Position numbers and translations under genes: made by a program
In this document: in pieces, positions 44,904 through 54,322 of the stretch
How the letters are laid out: every line of letters begins with the position of its first letter
How positions within the stretch are numbered: the first letter of the stretch is position 1
Assembly: GCA_965262425.1 (NCBI GenBank)
Contig: OZ253536.1
Span: 3,162,001 to 3,226,000 of the forward strand
Source of the DNA: CAZOZZ01 sp965262425
GTDB lineage: Bacteria; Acidobacteriota; Terriglobia; 20CM-2-55-15
Direction of reading: 5' to 3'
Length of the DNA: 64,000 nt
Notes under the pieces: generated by a model
What the model was told of the DNA's origin: nothing
The model's input: only the letters and a program-made list of their open reading frames with translations
Databases searched by the model: none

Positions 44904-45330
44904 ATACTTTCTGACTGGCCACGAAAACAGAGCGGAAAACTGAAAGAAAAAAGACATCTGAAACGGAAAAGAGAGTGGTCCGCTACTGATTATGAAAAAA
45001 GAACATCTCCTTTACTATCATTAGTATGGCCGTCTTATCTTTCTCTTTTCTGAGAAAATCAGAGAATTGTCAGAACCGCCTAGGGAGTCAACGGCTAAAG
45101 AAATTGATGAGCTTCGCGATGCTTTGGATGGTTTTATCGAAGCAGTAAGAGCTGCGCGTTAAGAGTTTCAGAGGCAAAACCTGCAATCCCCACTCGGCAT
45201 CTTCTAAAGCACTCTCCCACAACACACGCTTCTCCGGGCAGCAGGAATCCGCCCGGCAGCGTGTGGTGATTCTCTGTACTACCAATCGTCCTGGTCAAAG
45301 CTCCTTGAGGAGGCTGTCAGACAACCTGGC
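44904..45330. other. Intergenic between ISL3 and ArdC-like gene
   Basis: The first 40 bases are the displaced 3' end of the winged-helix gene. The last 90 bases read in frame with the ArdC-like protein (YYQSSWSKLLEEAVRQPG), so its true start may lie here. Nothing else was recognised. Confidence 0.45.
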
Positions 45331-46101
45331 ATGATTAGCGAAGCATACCGCGCGTTCCATAATTACTCGACGGGCAACCAGATACTTGCGATCACACAGT
45401 GCTACGAGCGAGGCGTGCAGTCGGGCCCGATCAACACCTACGTGGGCTGGACAAAGATAGGCCGGCACGTTCGGAAAGGCGAAAAAGCGATCACCCTCTG
45501 CATGCCTGTCACGGCAAGGAAGAAAAGCAACCAAGCACAGGACCGTCGGGACATTGCCGAAAACGGAACGGAATCTGAAGACCAGCCTGTGCAAGAAGAC
45601 GAATACTACACGCGGTTCGTATACCGGCCGAACTGGTTCGTGCTGTCACAGACCGAAGGAGAGCCCGTACATGCGACGGAGGTTCCAAATTGGTACAAGG
45701 ACCGAGCTTTGGCGACGCTGGGAATAAAGGAAGTCTCGTTCGACACAATGGACGGTAACGTCATGGGATACGCAAGCCACCGCAAAATGGCTGTTTCGCC
45801 TCTTTCCCCGTTTCCCTACAAGACTCTTTTCCACGAAATCGGCCACGTCGAACTCGGGCACACCGCCGAGTCGGAATTTTATGAAGGCGAGCGAACGCCC
45901 CGCAGCCTGCGCGAAGCCGAGGCTGAATCAACCGCGCTGCTCTGCCTTGAATCGCTAGGCCTGCCCGACGCAGAATACTGCCGCGGCTACATCCAGAGCT
46001 GGCTCAATGGTGACCCCATCCCTGAACGCTCGGCGCAAAAGATTTTCGCGGCAACTGACCGGATTTTGAAGGCTGGGCTGAAGGAGATCGATGAACGCTG
46101 A
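45331..46101 (+). CDS. ArdC-like antirestriction protein with zincin domain
   Basis: The N-terminal domain (FHNYSTGNQILAITQ ... GWTKIGRHVRKGEKAITL) is the ssDNA-binding ArdC N-domain, and HEIGHVELGHT is the zincin motif with downstream Glu in LREAEAESTALL. Family sequences extend upstream of this ATG, and the frame is open there (LLEEAVRQPG), so the start is probably 5' of 45331, with no standard start codon found. ArdC-type proteins protect incoming plasmid DNA from restriction, which fits a mobile element. Confidence 0.8.
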   Translation: MISEAYRAFHNYSTGNQILAITQCYERGVQSGPINTYVGWTKIGRHVRKGEKAITLCMPVTARKKSNQAQDRRDIAENGTESEDQPVQEDEYYTRFVYRPNWFVLSQTEGEPVHATEVPNWYKDRALATLGIKEVSFDTMDGNVMGYASHRKMAVSPLSPFPYKTLFHEIGHVELGHTAESEFYEGERTPRSLREAEAESTALLCLESLGLPDAEYCRGYIQSWLNGDPIPERSAQKIFAATDRILKAGLKEIDER

Positions 46102-46134
46102 TGAGACAATGGTGTAACAAAACTCATCCAGTTC

Positions 46135-46353
46135 CTAATCAGCGAAAGAAGCTAAGTAAAACACAATCGATAGGAGAATAGACAGTAAGCCGCTTGCAAA
46201 CACCCAGCCAAGCAAGGGCGTAAACTCGAAAGCCGGATCCAACAACGACACAATAAACAACAGCAGTGAGATGCCACCGATGACCGCGAATCCTATGCTC
46301 GCATGTCTTATGATTCGCCGTAGGCCTTTTTCAGTCCTTCTGTTGCTGACCAT
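46135..46353 (-). CDS. Small two-helix membrane protein
   Basis: 72 residues: a basic N-terminus (NRRTEKGLRRIIRH) followed by two hydrophobic segments (IGFAVIGGISLLLFIVSLL and LLGWVFASGLLSILLSIVFY). Composition and topology look real. No family recognised. Downstream of the methylase on the opposite side of the ArdC gene. Confidence 0.45.
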   Translation of the reverse strand: MVSNRRTEKGLRRIIRHASIGFAVIGGISLLLFIVSLLDPAFEFTPLLGWVFASGLLSILLSIVFYLASFAD

Positions 46354-46418
46354 GCTCTGTTCTTGCTCGCGATCGTATAAAAAGCTTGTGCTCGACGAAC
46401 AGTTCCCATGATCAGCCG

Positions 46419-47801
46419 CTACTTTGAAACCAATTGAACAGCACTCCGAAGCCTTCGCCGCGCAAGCTTCACGTAATCACGGTTCAGATCACACCCGAGA
46501 TAGCGTCTTCCCAACCTCTTCGCGACAACCAGCGTGGTTCCAGCACCCGCAAACGGATCGAAAACAATTCCTGATCGAAAACCCGCTTTGCAACCACAGC
46601 GTGTCCAGCCTTTCGTCCTGTATACGGGTTTTTCAGCCCACAATCTGGTGGGTCCTCGACGACCTGCCGGTGTTCTATTCGGCTGCCTGTCGTTCCAAAC
46701 TGGCCCTTGCCATCCCCACCGCTGGGTAATTCTCTCTCTTGGAATACCGCACCGCTTACAGACACTCTCTGGGCACGCTGCCTTGATCGGCATCTCGCAC
46801 AATTTTTCTGGGTAGACAGCGAAATGTGCACCCTTGAATGGCCGCGTGCTGATCGTCCAGAAGTCACCGGGGTTCTTGCCACCCGGCGAGAGCCAGCGCT
46901 GGTCATTCTCACGAAGAATCCGTGCCATACCACCGGGCGGATGACCGATCCAGCCCTTGCCCGACGGCACTTTCACCGCTTGCTTACTGTCAATTATTTC
47001 GCCGAGTCTGCGCGTCTCCGGTGAACAGACCACAATGTCGCCCGGATTCTTCCCCGCTGGATGCACCTCGTCACGACCATAAAGCAACCAAGAGAGATGC
47101 AGATTGTTGTACCTATACGGTGTGTCACTGCGCTTTCCGCCTGCTGCCTTGATCACGTCGCCCGGATTTTTCCCTGCTGCGTGTCCCACGTAGCCAGTTC
47201 CTGCCTTTCTCAGGCCGAACAGGTGCCTGTTTGTATGCGGGGTGCGTCCCTCGATCGCACGACGCGAACGTCCCTGAGGGTGCAGCGACCTGTGCGGAAC
47301 GCGTATGGCATCAAGATCAAAGAAGTAACGCTTGGACTTGACGAAATGAAAAACGTGCTCGTACCTGTTCGCCAACCGGTCCTTGACACTCGTTGGCATG
47401 CCATTGGGCTTGTTCCAAATGATGTCGTTTCTCAGAACCCAGCCGTCATCCTGAAGCGCAATGGCAACTCGAGCGGGAATCATGAGCAACTGCTTTGGCT
47501 GGAGCCACTTTCCGTCCGGCCTGAGCATGCGATTAGGGTTTCTGGTTCCGTTCAAAACCTTGAACGCTGGCTGGGAAATTGAAGTCACGCTGCCCCCGGC
47601 ATTCCGGCAGTAGCCCTTGGTGCTGCAGTACGTGTCTCCAAGATTCAGGAACAGCGAACCGCTCGGCTTGAGAACTCGGCGCGCTTCGCTGAACAGTTTT
47701 ACGAGATTCTCGACGTATTCCTGTGGGTGGAACTCCAGGCCGATCTGACCTTTGACCCCGTAGTCACGCAGGCCCCAGTACGGCGGAGAGGTCATGACCA
47801 A
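46419..47801 (-). CDS. Beta-class N4/N6 DNA methyltransferase, start uncertain
   Basis: Motif IV TSPPYWGL at the N-terminus and motif I VFDPFAGAGTTLVVA near the C-terminus give the beta order. The middle repeats the element GKNPGD three times, typical of large N4-cytosine methylases of this type. Homology extends upstream of ATG 47801 in the same frame (LPDDSIDLV), back to a TGA near 47895, and no standard ATG lies there, so the 5' end is truncated or uses a rare start. No cognate restriction enzyme is adjacent. It probably protects the element's DNA. Confidence 0.82.
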   Translation of the reverse strand: MVMTSPPYWGLRDYGVKGQIGLEFHPQEYVENLVKLFSEARRVLKPSGSLFLNLGDTYCSTKGYCRNAGGSVTSISQPAFKVLNGTRNPNRMLRPDGKWLQPKQLLMIPARVAIALQDDGWVLRNDIIWNKPNGMPTSVKDRLANRYEHVFHFVKSKRYFFDLDAIRVPHRSLHPQGRSRRAIEGRTPHTNRHLFGLRKAGTGYVGHAAGKNPGDVIKAAGGKRSDTPYRYNNLHLSWLLYGRDEVHPAGKNPGDIVVCSPETRRLGEIIDSKQAVKVPSGKGWIGHPPGGMARILRENDQRWLSPGGKNPGDFWTISTRPFKGAHFAVYPEKLCEMPIKAACPESVCKRCGIPRERITQRWGWQGPVWNDRQPNRTPAGRRGPTRLWAEKPVYRTKGWTRCGCKAGFRSGIVFDPFAGAGTTLVVAKRLGRRYLGCDLNRDYVKLARRRLRSAVQLVSK

Positions 47802-48081
47802 ATCGATCGAGTCGTCCGGCAGCTTGCCTATAAATTTGGCTACGTCTGAGCAGTGGACTTTGTTGATCAGCCGGAAGATGGATTTCGTAGTGAATCACCA
47901 AACAAAGCGATAGGTAAGAAAGGAATTAATGACGAGCGTCGGCCGGATGCGAGTTATGCGGATGTCGGGGACCAGAACGGGCAGGTACTGGACGGATGGC
48001 TTTTGGTCGGATCGCAAAACTCGCATCCTTGAATACACAAATGGTTAGTGCTGGCATTCCTAATGGATCTTGGTGTGGTCA

Positions 48082-48603
48082 ATGTCTGGCGGATTCAACA
48101 ACCATCGATGGCTTGCTGATCAGCCTTTCTTCATCGAGTCAATGGACAAAGTCCCGTGGGATTCTCGTAAACCTACGGCCGAGTTAGGCGGAGAGCTCTT
48201 CCACATGGAACGACTCTCGCCGGCACGGAAAACTTTGGCGGAACCGAGTGATGAACTGGGCGCTTACATCCTTAGTCAAACGCGGGACGCTGGATACGCG
48301 CTTGCCCAACTCCGTCAGGAAGCTTCATCCCGAGCGCAGATGCACGACCAGAGCGTTGCGGAAATCGATTACCAGATTACGCAAGCAGCTTCGTCGCTCG
48401 AACAGTTCAGCAACTGGGGAATCGGCTACAACACGGGCGTGGACGTGAAGCGAAACTTCCTCGAACGTGAACTTTCGAACCTGCGCAAGGAACGTCGAAG
48501 CCTTCTCGTCAGGACATGGGACGACATTGGGCGTCTCAGAAAAGAGTTCCGTCAGCTCGTCCGGGAGTACAAGGCCATGCTCAGTCGCCTCGACCTGCTG
48601 TGA
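48082..48603 (+). CDS. Coiled-coil protein upstream of HerA-type ATPase
   Basis: Residues from about 55 on are helical and charged (LAQLRQEASSRAQMHDQSVAEID; LERELSNLRKERRSLLVRTWD), predicting long coiled coils. ATG 48082 is used; TTG 48070 and ATG 48142 are alternatives. The gene ends directly before the ATPase start, suggesting coupling. It may bridge or regulate the ATPase, like the small helical protein ahead of the other ATPase at 40844. Confidence 0.55.
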   Translation: MSGGFNNHRWLADQPFFIESMDKVPWDSRKPTAELGGELFHMERLSPARKTLAEPSDELGAYILSQTRDAGYALAQLRQEASSRAQMHDQSVAEIDYQITQAASSLEQFSNWGIGYNTGVDVKRNFLERELSNLRKERRSLLVRTWDDIGRLRKEFRQLVREYKAMLSRLDLL

Positions 48604-48613
48604 GTTGATTTAT

Positions 48614-50269
48614 GTGGACACAGAAGAAATCTTTCAAAAACTGAAGCCGATCCTGGGTAAACGACTCGACACGCTCTGGATTGAATATCAATTGAATCCC
48701 AAGCAACGAAGTGAAATCGACGGGGTTCTACGCCTGCTGGCTGCAAAGCATCTGGGACTTGGACGCACATCCGGACAAATTTTCGTCGAGCCACCGCCGT
48801 TGAACCAGGTCCAAGGCGAATACAAGCTGGGCACTGTTCTCTACGGGGCCAAAGAATTTGGTTCGTTCGGACTTCGCGACGACGAATGGATTCAGCACAT
48901 GGGAATTTTCGGTCGAACAGGCAGCGGAAAAACGAATGTCGGCTTCCTTATAGCGAAAGCTCTGGCTGCTAAGAACGTGCCCATTCTCGTCTTCGACTGG
49001 AAGCGAAACTATCGCGACCTGCTTGCAGTCGATGGATTCAAAGATATGCAGATCTTGACTGTCGGCAGACAAATTGCTCCTTTTGCGTTTAACCCTTTGA
49101 TGCCGCCTTCAGGGACTGAGCCGGAGATATTCTTGAAGAAGCTTATCGAAATCATGATGCACGTCTACTGGCTCGGCGATGGCGTAGCCTATCTTCTGCA
49201 GAAGGCAATCGATGACGTTTACCGTCAACAGGGCGTTTATTCAAATACGTACAAGGACTTTCCTACCCTATTTGATATCCGGGACTGGCTCCTCGCCTAT
49301 AAGGTCAGAGGCCGCGAGGCCCAGTGGATGGATTCCACGAGGCGCGTTATTCAAACCTTATGCTTTGGCCAGATCGGAAACGTTGTAAACGCAAAATCAA
49401 ACGCGTCGTTCGAGAAACTTCTCAAGTCTAACGCGATCCCGGAACTGGACGCACTGGGGGACTCTGACAAGACCTTCCTCATCGAATCCTTGCTGCTCTG
49501 GCTTCACCACAAGAGGATGCGGGAGCCGGATCGAGAGAGACTGAAACATGCAATCGTCATAGAGGAAGCTCATCACGTACTGCTAAAGCGCACGGAATCG
49601 AAGGAAACTGTTATGGACGTGATTCTCCGCGAGATCCGTGAGTTCGGCGAGTCGATCATCTTCCTTGACCAACATCCATCTCTGGTGTCGATTCCTGCTC
49701 TCGGCAACTCGTACTGCACAATTGCAATGAATCTAAAACATGGCAATGACGTATCCGCGCTGGGCCGAGCAATGCTACTGAAGGACGAAGACAAGGAGTC
49801 TCTCGGCAAGCTCTCGGTAGGCGAAGCAATAGTAAAGATCCAGGGGAGGTGGACCAAGCCGTTTCACGTTCGATTTCCGGAATTCCAAATTCAGAAGGGA
49901 AAAATAACAGACGCCGACCTGAGGAGACGGAATCCAGGTGATTCCGCAAAGAACGCTGTTATTCCGATGTTTCCGCTAACGAAGAAAGAGATTCTGCCTA
50001 TTCCGTCGGCAGATAAAGAGTTAAATAGGACCGGAACATCTGAAGGGGAAGCCAGATTCCTGGAGGACGTTATGGCCTTCCCCATAGCGGGCTTAAATGA
50101 ACGGATCGTACGTGCGGGCTTCAGTACGCGTGGGGTTTACTCCGTCATTTCCTCACTATTGGAGAAGGGCCTTATTTCTTCTGCGTCTGTTTCGACGTTA
50201 CGCGGAAAGAAAAGAATAATGCCTCCTCCGGAGAATTTGTGGGCAGTCCAAAGGCCTGTGCGCACATAA
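48614..50269 (+). CDS. HerA-type ATPase/translocase
   Basis: About 551 residues from GTG 48614 (TTG 48605 is possible). Walker A is GIFGRTGSGKTNVGFL, the arginine strand VFDWKRNYRDLL, Walker B AIVIEEAHHVLL (the IEEAH form normal for HerA), and REFGESIIFLDQHPSLV the sensor region. The end (NERIVRAGFSTRGVYSVISSLLEKGLISS) is a winged helix. HerA proteins form hexameric rings that pump DNA and often work with a nuclease; a nuclease-like domain is encoded just downstream. Confidence 0.85.
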   Translation: MDTEEIFQKLKPILGKRLDTLWIEYQLNPKQRSEIDGVLRLLAAKHLGLGRTSGQIFVEPPPLNQVQGEYKLGTVLYGAKEFGSFGLRDDEWIQHMGIFGRTGSGKTNVGFLIAKALAAKNVPILVFDWKRNYRDLLAVDGFKDMQILTVGRQIAPFAFNPLMPPSGTEPEIFLKKLIEIMMHVYWLGDGVAYLLQKAIDDVYRQQGVYSNTYKDFPTLFDIRDWLLAYKVRGREAQWMDSTRRVIQTLCFGQIGNVVNAKSNASFEKLLKSNAIPELDALGDSDKTFLIESLLLWLHHKRMREPDRERLKHAIVIEEAHHVLLKRTESKETVMDVILREIREFGESIIFLDQHPSLVSIPALGNSYCTIAMNLKHGNDVSALGRAMLLKDEDKESLGKLSVGEAIVKIQGRWTKPFHVRFPEFQIQKGKITDADLRRRNPGDSAKNAVIPMFPLTKKEILPIPSADKELNRTGTSEGEARFLEDVMAFPIAGLNERIVRAGFSTRGVYSVISSLLEKGLISSASVSTLRGKKRIMPPPENLWAVQRPVRT

Positions 50270-50498
50270 GTAATTGAAACAAAGTACCTTATTCTTTTGT
50301 TCGACGGCGAATATTCCAGTACCCACTTCGGTCGGACGCCTACACCCGGTGCCCGGAGCCCCCGCCGGAGGCCCCGTTCCCCATCGCCCACACCAGCCGA
50401 CACCGCGGAGCGCAGCCGAGGGTCAAGGCCGGCGCAGCCGCCGAGCTTGCGAGGGAAGCCTTGAGGCTTGGCGAGCACCGTGGTCTCCTCAAGCGGCG

Positions 50499-50915
50499 AT
50501 GGAATACGGTTTTACCCACAAATTCTGCGGAAGACCCAGAATAATAAGACTCACGAATGCCGGATGGAATGTCCTTGGGCTGACTGGAGATCCTAACCAT
50601 GCCAGGCGTCACGAAAGCATCGAGCACTGGTACTGGAAGCTGACGCTTGCCCAGAAATTCCACAAGGAGGGTTGCCGGGTTCAGGTCGAGAAGGATGGAG
50701 CCGATATCGCGCTGGAAAAGGAAGGCAAGAGAATTGCTGTGGAAATTGAGACCGGAAAGTCCGATTCGGCCGCGAACGTTCGGCGGAACCTTGAGGCAGG
50801 ATTCGACGAAAGTTTGGTTGTATGGATATCCCGGGTACCCAGATCAGCGTCAGACAGAGCAAACGTAACGCATGTGCTTCTCAGAGAGCTATTGGGAGAC
50901 TTCACTCAAGCCTAA
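50499..50915 (+). CDS. PD-(D/E)xK nuclease-like domain, possibly detached from the HerA protein
   Basis: From ATG 50499 the protein reads RPRIIRLTNAGWNVLGL (a winged-helix end), then a helix, then GADIALEKEGKRIAVEIETGKSD, giving the D...ExE core of PD-(D/E)xK nucleases, and FDESLVVWIS. In related HerA-type proteins I know, this module directly follows the winged helix in the same chain. Here a GC-rich 230-base stretch separates the two. Either an insertion split the gene or the module is translated alone. Catalytic Lys is not clear. Confidence 0.6.
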   Translation: MEYGFTHKFCGRPRIIRLTNAGWNVLGLTGDPNHARRHESIEHWYWKLTLAQKFHKEGCRVQVEKDGADIALEKEGKRIAVEIETGKSDSAANVRRNLEAGFDESLVVWISRVPRSASDRANVTHVLLRELLGDFTQA

Positions 50916-51546
50916 CCTCGGCCGTTCTTTCCGATAGCTTTGCACATTGAATAATCCGCACACCTTTTGTCTGGCTCGATGACTTCCCTATACCGACTTC
51001 CGGGAATGTGGCGTCACATCCACGGTATGGCGGTTTTTCCTCCAAGTGGCCTCAGCGGCAGGTAAAACGAGCGTTCCTAAACACAAGGCGACTAGTCGTT
51101 ACTAATCCGCCATGAGTTCGTCTCCGGGCACTTTTCCGGTTTCGCGACTTCACAGTCATGTGGTTCGTTCCACCTGACCGGTCGAGCTGATCGAGGTCGA
51201 TTTGATGGACATCGATGCTCGGAACGGTCAGCATAGCGCTCAGACTTAGTCGTCCGTGAAATCACCGCTTTCGATCGGATCACAGTCAACAGGGCCAAGT
51301 TTTGTCTCCGCTGTGAATAGGTGCGTTGCAGTATGCGGACGAGGGAGGAGCTGTTCTTCGAAGCTTGAGAATCCTGTCCCTTGTTGTGACGACAGCCGTT
51401 TCGGAAGAGCAGGTCGGTCGATGTTGAATGAGGCCCGGCCAGTGGGCATTTGAGTCGAATTCAACCCCATTGTTAAGCAAGTTCTATTTTCGCATTGTTG
51501 AAATTGGCGAGGTGTTGACGGTGTCTTGTGGTATATATACCGTCAG
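50916..51546. other. Intergenic, no gene recognised
   Basis: About 630 bases upstream of the two-gene IS; part of it should be the left end of that IS. No coding frame looked real. Confidence 0.4.
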
Positions 51547-51933
51547 ATGAAGAAGAAAAAGATATGGCTTGAGTTGAATCAGGTAAAGGGAGCCGCTGCT
51601 TCGCGACTGCGAAGGCGGAAGTACAGCCTGATCGAGCGCCATGAGATACCCGACGGTTTGCTGCCTGGCTCGGTGTCGATTAGTTACACCCGGTGCGGTA
51701 AGCCGACGTGCCGGTGTGTGTCGGGTGAAGGCCACCCATCCTGGTCCTGGACATTCATGATGGACGGGAAGAAGCATGTCGAACACGTTCCAGCCGCCAT
51801 GGTTGAGGAGATTCAGAAGCGTGTCGGAGCGGGACGGGAGTTTCAGGATGCGATCCGGGAGGTGCTGACAGCGAACGCGAAGTTGGTGGTGTTGGAGCGC
51901 CAGCAACAACGTGAGAAGCGGAAGCGACGGTGA
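51547..51933 (+). CDS. Small IS-associated protein (DUF6788-like)
   Basis: ATG 51547. 128 residues with ISYTRCGKPTCRC and GEGHPSW, the pattern of the small DUF6788-type proteins found immediately upstream of certain transposases, then a basic C-terminal helix. The stop overlaps the GTG start of the transposase, so they are coupled. Probably an accessory DNA-binding protein of the IS. Confidence 0.7.
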   Translation: MKKKKIWLELNQVKGAAASRLRRRKYSLIERHEIPDGLLPGSVSISYTRCGKPTCRCVSGEGHPSWSWTFMMDGKKHVEHVPAAMVEEIQKRVGAGREFQDAIREVLTANAKLVVLERQQQREKRKRR

Positions 51934-53123
51934 GAGGTCCGTCGGCCGGAGGGATTCGACGGTATGCGCGAAAGTGTTTGCGGCTGAAGGGGTATTTGAA
52001 TCAACCCGGAGATGGACGGGTGCGACCGCAGATCGGAAGCGGGCATCTGATCTGGTCTCTAGTGATCGGGTATCTGCTACGGGAGTCGAGCTTCCTGGCC
52101 ATCGAGTCGCTCGCACGATCCTCGGCGTGTAGGGCCTTGGGAATCGGACGCCGCTTTAGCGACGACACGCTGGGCTATTTCACCGAGAAGCTGGATCCGG
52201 AATTCACGCGCGGCGCTTTGATCACCGCCATCAAGCAGGCCAAGCGCAATAAAGCGTTCGACGATTGCCGCTTCATCGGCCTGGCGCTGGACGGGACGAC
52301 CGTGGGGCGTGTCCGTGAGGCCGGGTGTCGTTGGTGTCGTCCCCACCGCAACGCCGAGGGGGAGGTGACCACCTACTTGCACCACGTCGTGATGGCCACC
52401 ATCGTGGGTACCGGGCTGACTCTACCGGTCGATGTGGAACCCTACGGCAGTGGGGATAGCGAATGGGCCGGGGGTAAACGACTGCTACGTCGGGTAGTGG
52501 GGCAGTTGGGGCCGCGGTTTGCCGATTATGTTGTTGTCGATGGCGGATATGCGGCCGCGCCGTTCCTGCACCTGGCCGACGAGTTGGGATTGAAGACCAT
52601 CGTCCGGCTCAAAGCCAATCTTCCGAGCTTGTTCAACGCCGCCAAAAGTCGGTTCGCTTGTCGGCCGCCGTCCCGGGTCTTCAAGGATGGAGCCGATCGG
52701 GTGGAAATCTGGGACGCGGACGACTTCGATCCCTGGGACCGACTGAACTGGTCGACCGTGCGCGTGATCCGCTACCGGCAAGAGAAACCCAATGGATCGG
52801 TGGTCGAAGCCTACTGGCTGACCAATTTCTCGATGAACCAAGTGGGAGCGCCCACTTTATTTCGCATGGCCAAGAGTCGTTGGGAAGTCGAAAACCAAGG
52901 TTTCAACGATGCCAAGAATCGTTATGGGATGGCCCACATCCCCCATCACCACGCCAACAGCTTACTTCTGCACTGGCTCCTCATAATCCTGGCCCTCACG
53001 ATCGAACGTCTGTATCGATTGCGCCATTTGCATCGGGGGCGCCATCACCCCCGTACCTCCATCGAGCTCCTTCGTTTGCTTCGCCTCGCTCTGCCTGCTC
53101 CAACCCCAGCCGACTCCAGCTGA
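51930..53123 (+). CDS. DDE transposase (IS4-like), coupled to accessory gene
   Basis: GTG 51930 overlaps the upstream stop. 397 residues with DDE residues in LALDGTTVGR (Asp), YVVVDGGYAAAPF (Asp) and SRWEVENQGFNDAKN (Glu, in the Y-(2)-R-like region of IS4). The Cys motif CRWCRPH lies between the first and second Asp. The length suggests an intact gene. The terminal repeats of the element were not found. Confidence 0.82.
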   Translation: MRGPSAGGIRRYARKCLRLKGYLNQPGDGRVRPQIGSGHLIWSLVIGYLLRESSFLAIESLARSSACRALGIGRRFSDDTLGYFTEKLDPEFTRGALITAIKQAKRNKAFDDCRFIGLALDGTTVGRVREAGCRWCRPHRNAEGEVTTYLHHVVMATIVGTGLTLPVDVEPYGSGDSEWAGGKRLLRRVVGQLGPRFADYVVVDGGYAAAPFLHLADELGLKTIVRLKANLPSLFNAAKSRFACRPPSRVFKDGADRVEIWDADDFDPWDRLNWSTVRVIRYRQEKPNGSVVEAYWLTNFSMNQVGAPTLFRMAKSRWEVENQGFNDAKNRYGMAHIPHHHANSLLLHWLLIILALTIERLYRLRHLHRGRHHPRTSIELLRLLRLALPAPTPADSS

Positions 53124-53491
53124 ACCGCCTCGATTCCCCGGTCTCCACGCGCCTGCCTGACCCAAATCACCGGGCTGGACCCGCTACGGTTACCTGTCGC
53201 TCGAAATAAGCCGCACTTCAAATTCGTCTCCCTCGCCAACCTTTTCCCTTCCAGAGCCCCTTCCATACACTCCGCCCTCCCTGACTTCCGAAATGGCTGT
53301 TGTGACGAGACTTTGCTTGCCCTGAACCGCGACCTTGCGTAGTATTTACCAAATCTTCTTCCAAGGTACCGGTCGGACCGGAGGGTCGCTGCGAGGACCT
53401 CGATGGGCTTGAGATCGGTCTGCGGAAAGGAATTGATATCGGGTTTCTGCGGACGAGCTCCGTTCGGCGACACCCAGGGGAGAACACCATC
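53124..53491. other. Intergenic, right flank of IS
   Basis: About 370 bases between the transposase and the cytochrome gene, presumably holding the IS right end and the cytochrome promoter. Neither could be fixed. Confidence 0.4.
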
Positions 53492-54322
53492 ATGCAGCAC
53501 TACCAAGAGAAGACGAAGGCCAGGAGTCACCGAAGAGGGGGGTTGCTCTTGATTGCCGCACTGATCATTGTGGGGATGTGGAACCCGGTTTCAAAAGGGG
53601 AGGCCGCGCGGACGATCCTTCAAACCGGAGCGGAAAGCAAGACCGCCTGGGAAGGCGTCTACACGGAGGCTCAGGCGCGGGCGGGCCAGGTGGTATTCGA
53701 GGCCAACTGCGACGGTTGCCACGGAGGGACGGCCAGAGGCGGAAGTCGGGGGGGTACGAGACTCAACGAGCCCGTCTTCTTCGAGAAATGGCGAGAGGAC
53801 ACCGTCGGTAGTCTTTACACGAAGGTCCGATCGACCATGCCCCGTCGCGAAGCCCCATTGAGCGATCCGGAATACCTTGTTGCCGTAGCGTACCTCCTGG
53901 AAATGCTCGGCTTTCCCGCCGGAGACGTCGAGTTGAATCCCAGTTCCGCTGGCAACATTCGAATCGAAGGCAAAGACGGGCCAAAGCCGCTGCCACCCAA
54001 TTCGCTGGTTCAGGCTGTTGGTTGCCTGACGCGGGCAGAAGGGGACCAATGGACGCTGACCCGGGTCAGCAATCCCATCCGGAACCGAAACTCGGACCCG
54101 GAGAGGGAATCGACGCCGGAAGAGCTGGACACATCCCGAAAAATCGCGATGGGCGACCTGACGTTCGATCTGGCCAACTTCTTCATGGTTGGCGATTTCG
54201 ACCCCGCCGCTCACGAGGGTCACCGGATGCTGGCGAGAGGCGCGTTGATCAGCCGTCCGAGCGGTGATCGCATAAGCCTGACCAACCTGGACATGCTTAG
54301 TCCGCGGTGTGACGGGCAATAA
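53492..54322 (+). CDS. Secreted or membrane-anchored c-type cytochrome
   Basis: The N-terminus has a basic stretch and a hydrophobic segment (LLLIAALIIVGMW) serving as signal or anchor. The heme motif CDGCH is at residues 73-77; the likely axial Met is in STMPRREAPLS, followed by the helix YLVAVAYLLEML. This is one cytochrome c domain of about 90 residues plus a C-terminal domain (residues 170-276) of unknown fold. It resembles subunits of dehydrogenase-type periplasmic complexes. No partner oxidoreductase is adjacent. Confidence 0.8.
   Translation: MQHYQEKTKARSHRRGGLLLIAALIIVGMWNPVSKGEAARTILQTGAESKTAWEGVYTEAQARAGQVVFEANCDGCHGGTARGGSRGGTRLNEPVFFEKWREDTVGSLYTKVRSTMPRREAPLSDPEYLVAVAYLLEMLGFPAGDVELNPSSAGNIRIEGKDGPKPLPPNSLVQAVGCLTRAEGDQWTLTRVSNPIRNRNSDPERESTPEELDTSRKIAMGDLTFDLANFFMVGDFDPAAHEGHRMLARGALISRPSGDRISLTNLDMLSPRCDGQ

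Noticed and set aside
45070..45162. Possible 31-codon helical microprotein (KEIDELRDALDGFIEAVR)
   Set aside because: Needs a TTG start, has no ribosome site and overlaps no conserved pattern I recognise; too short to support.
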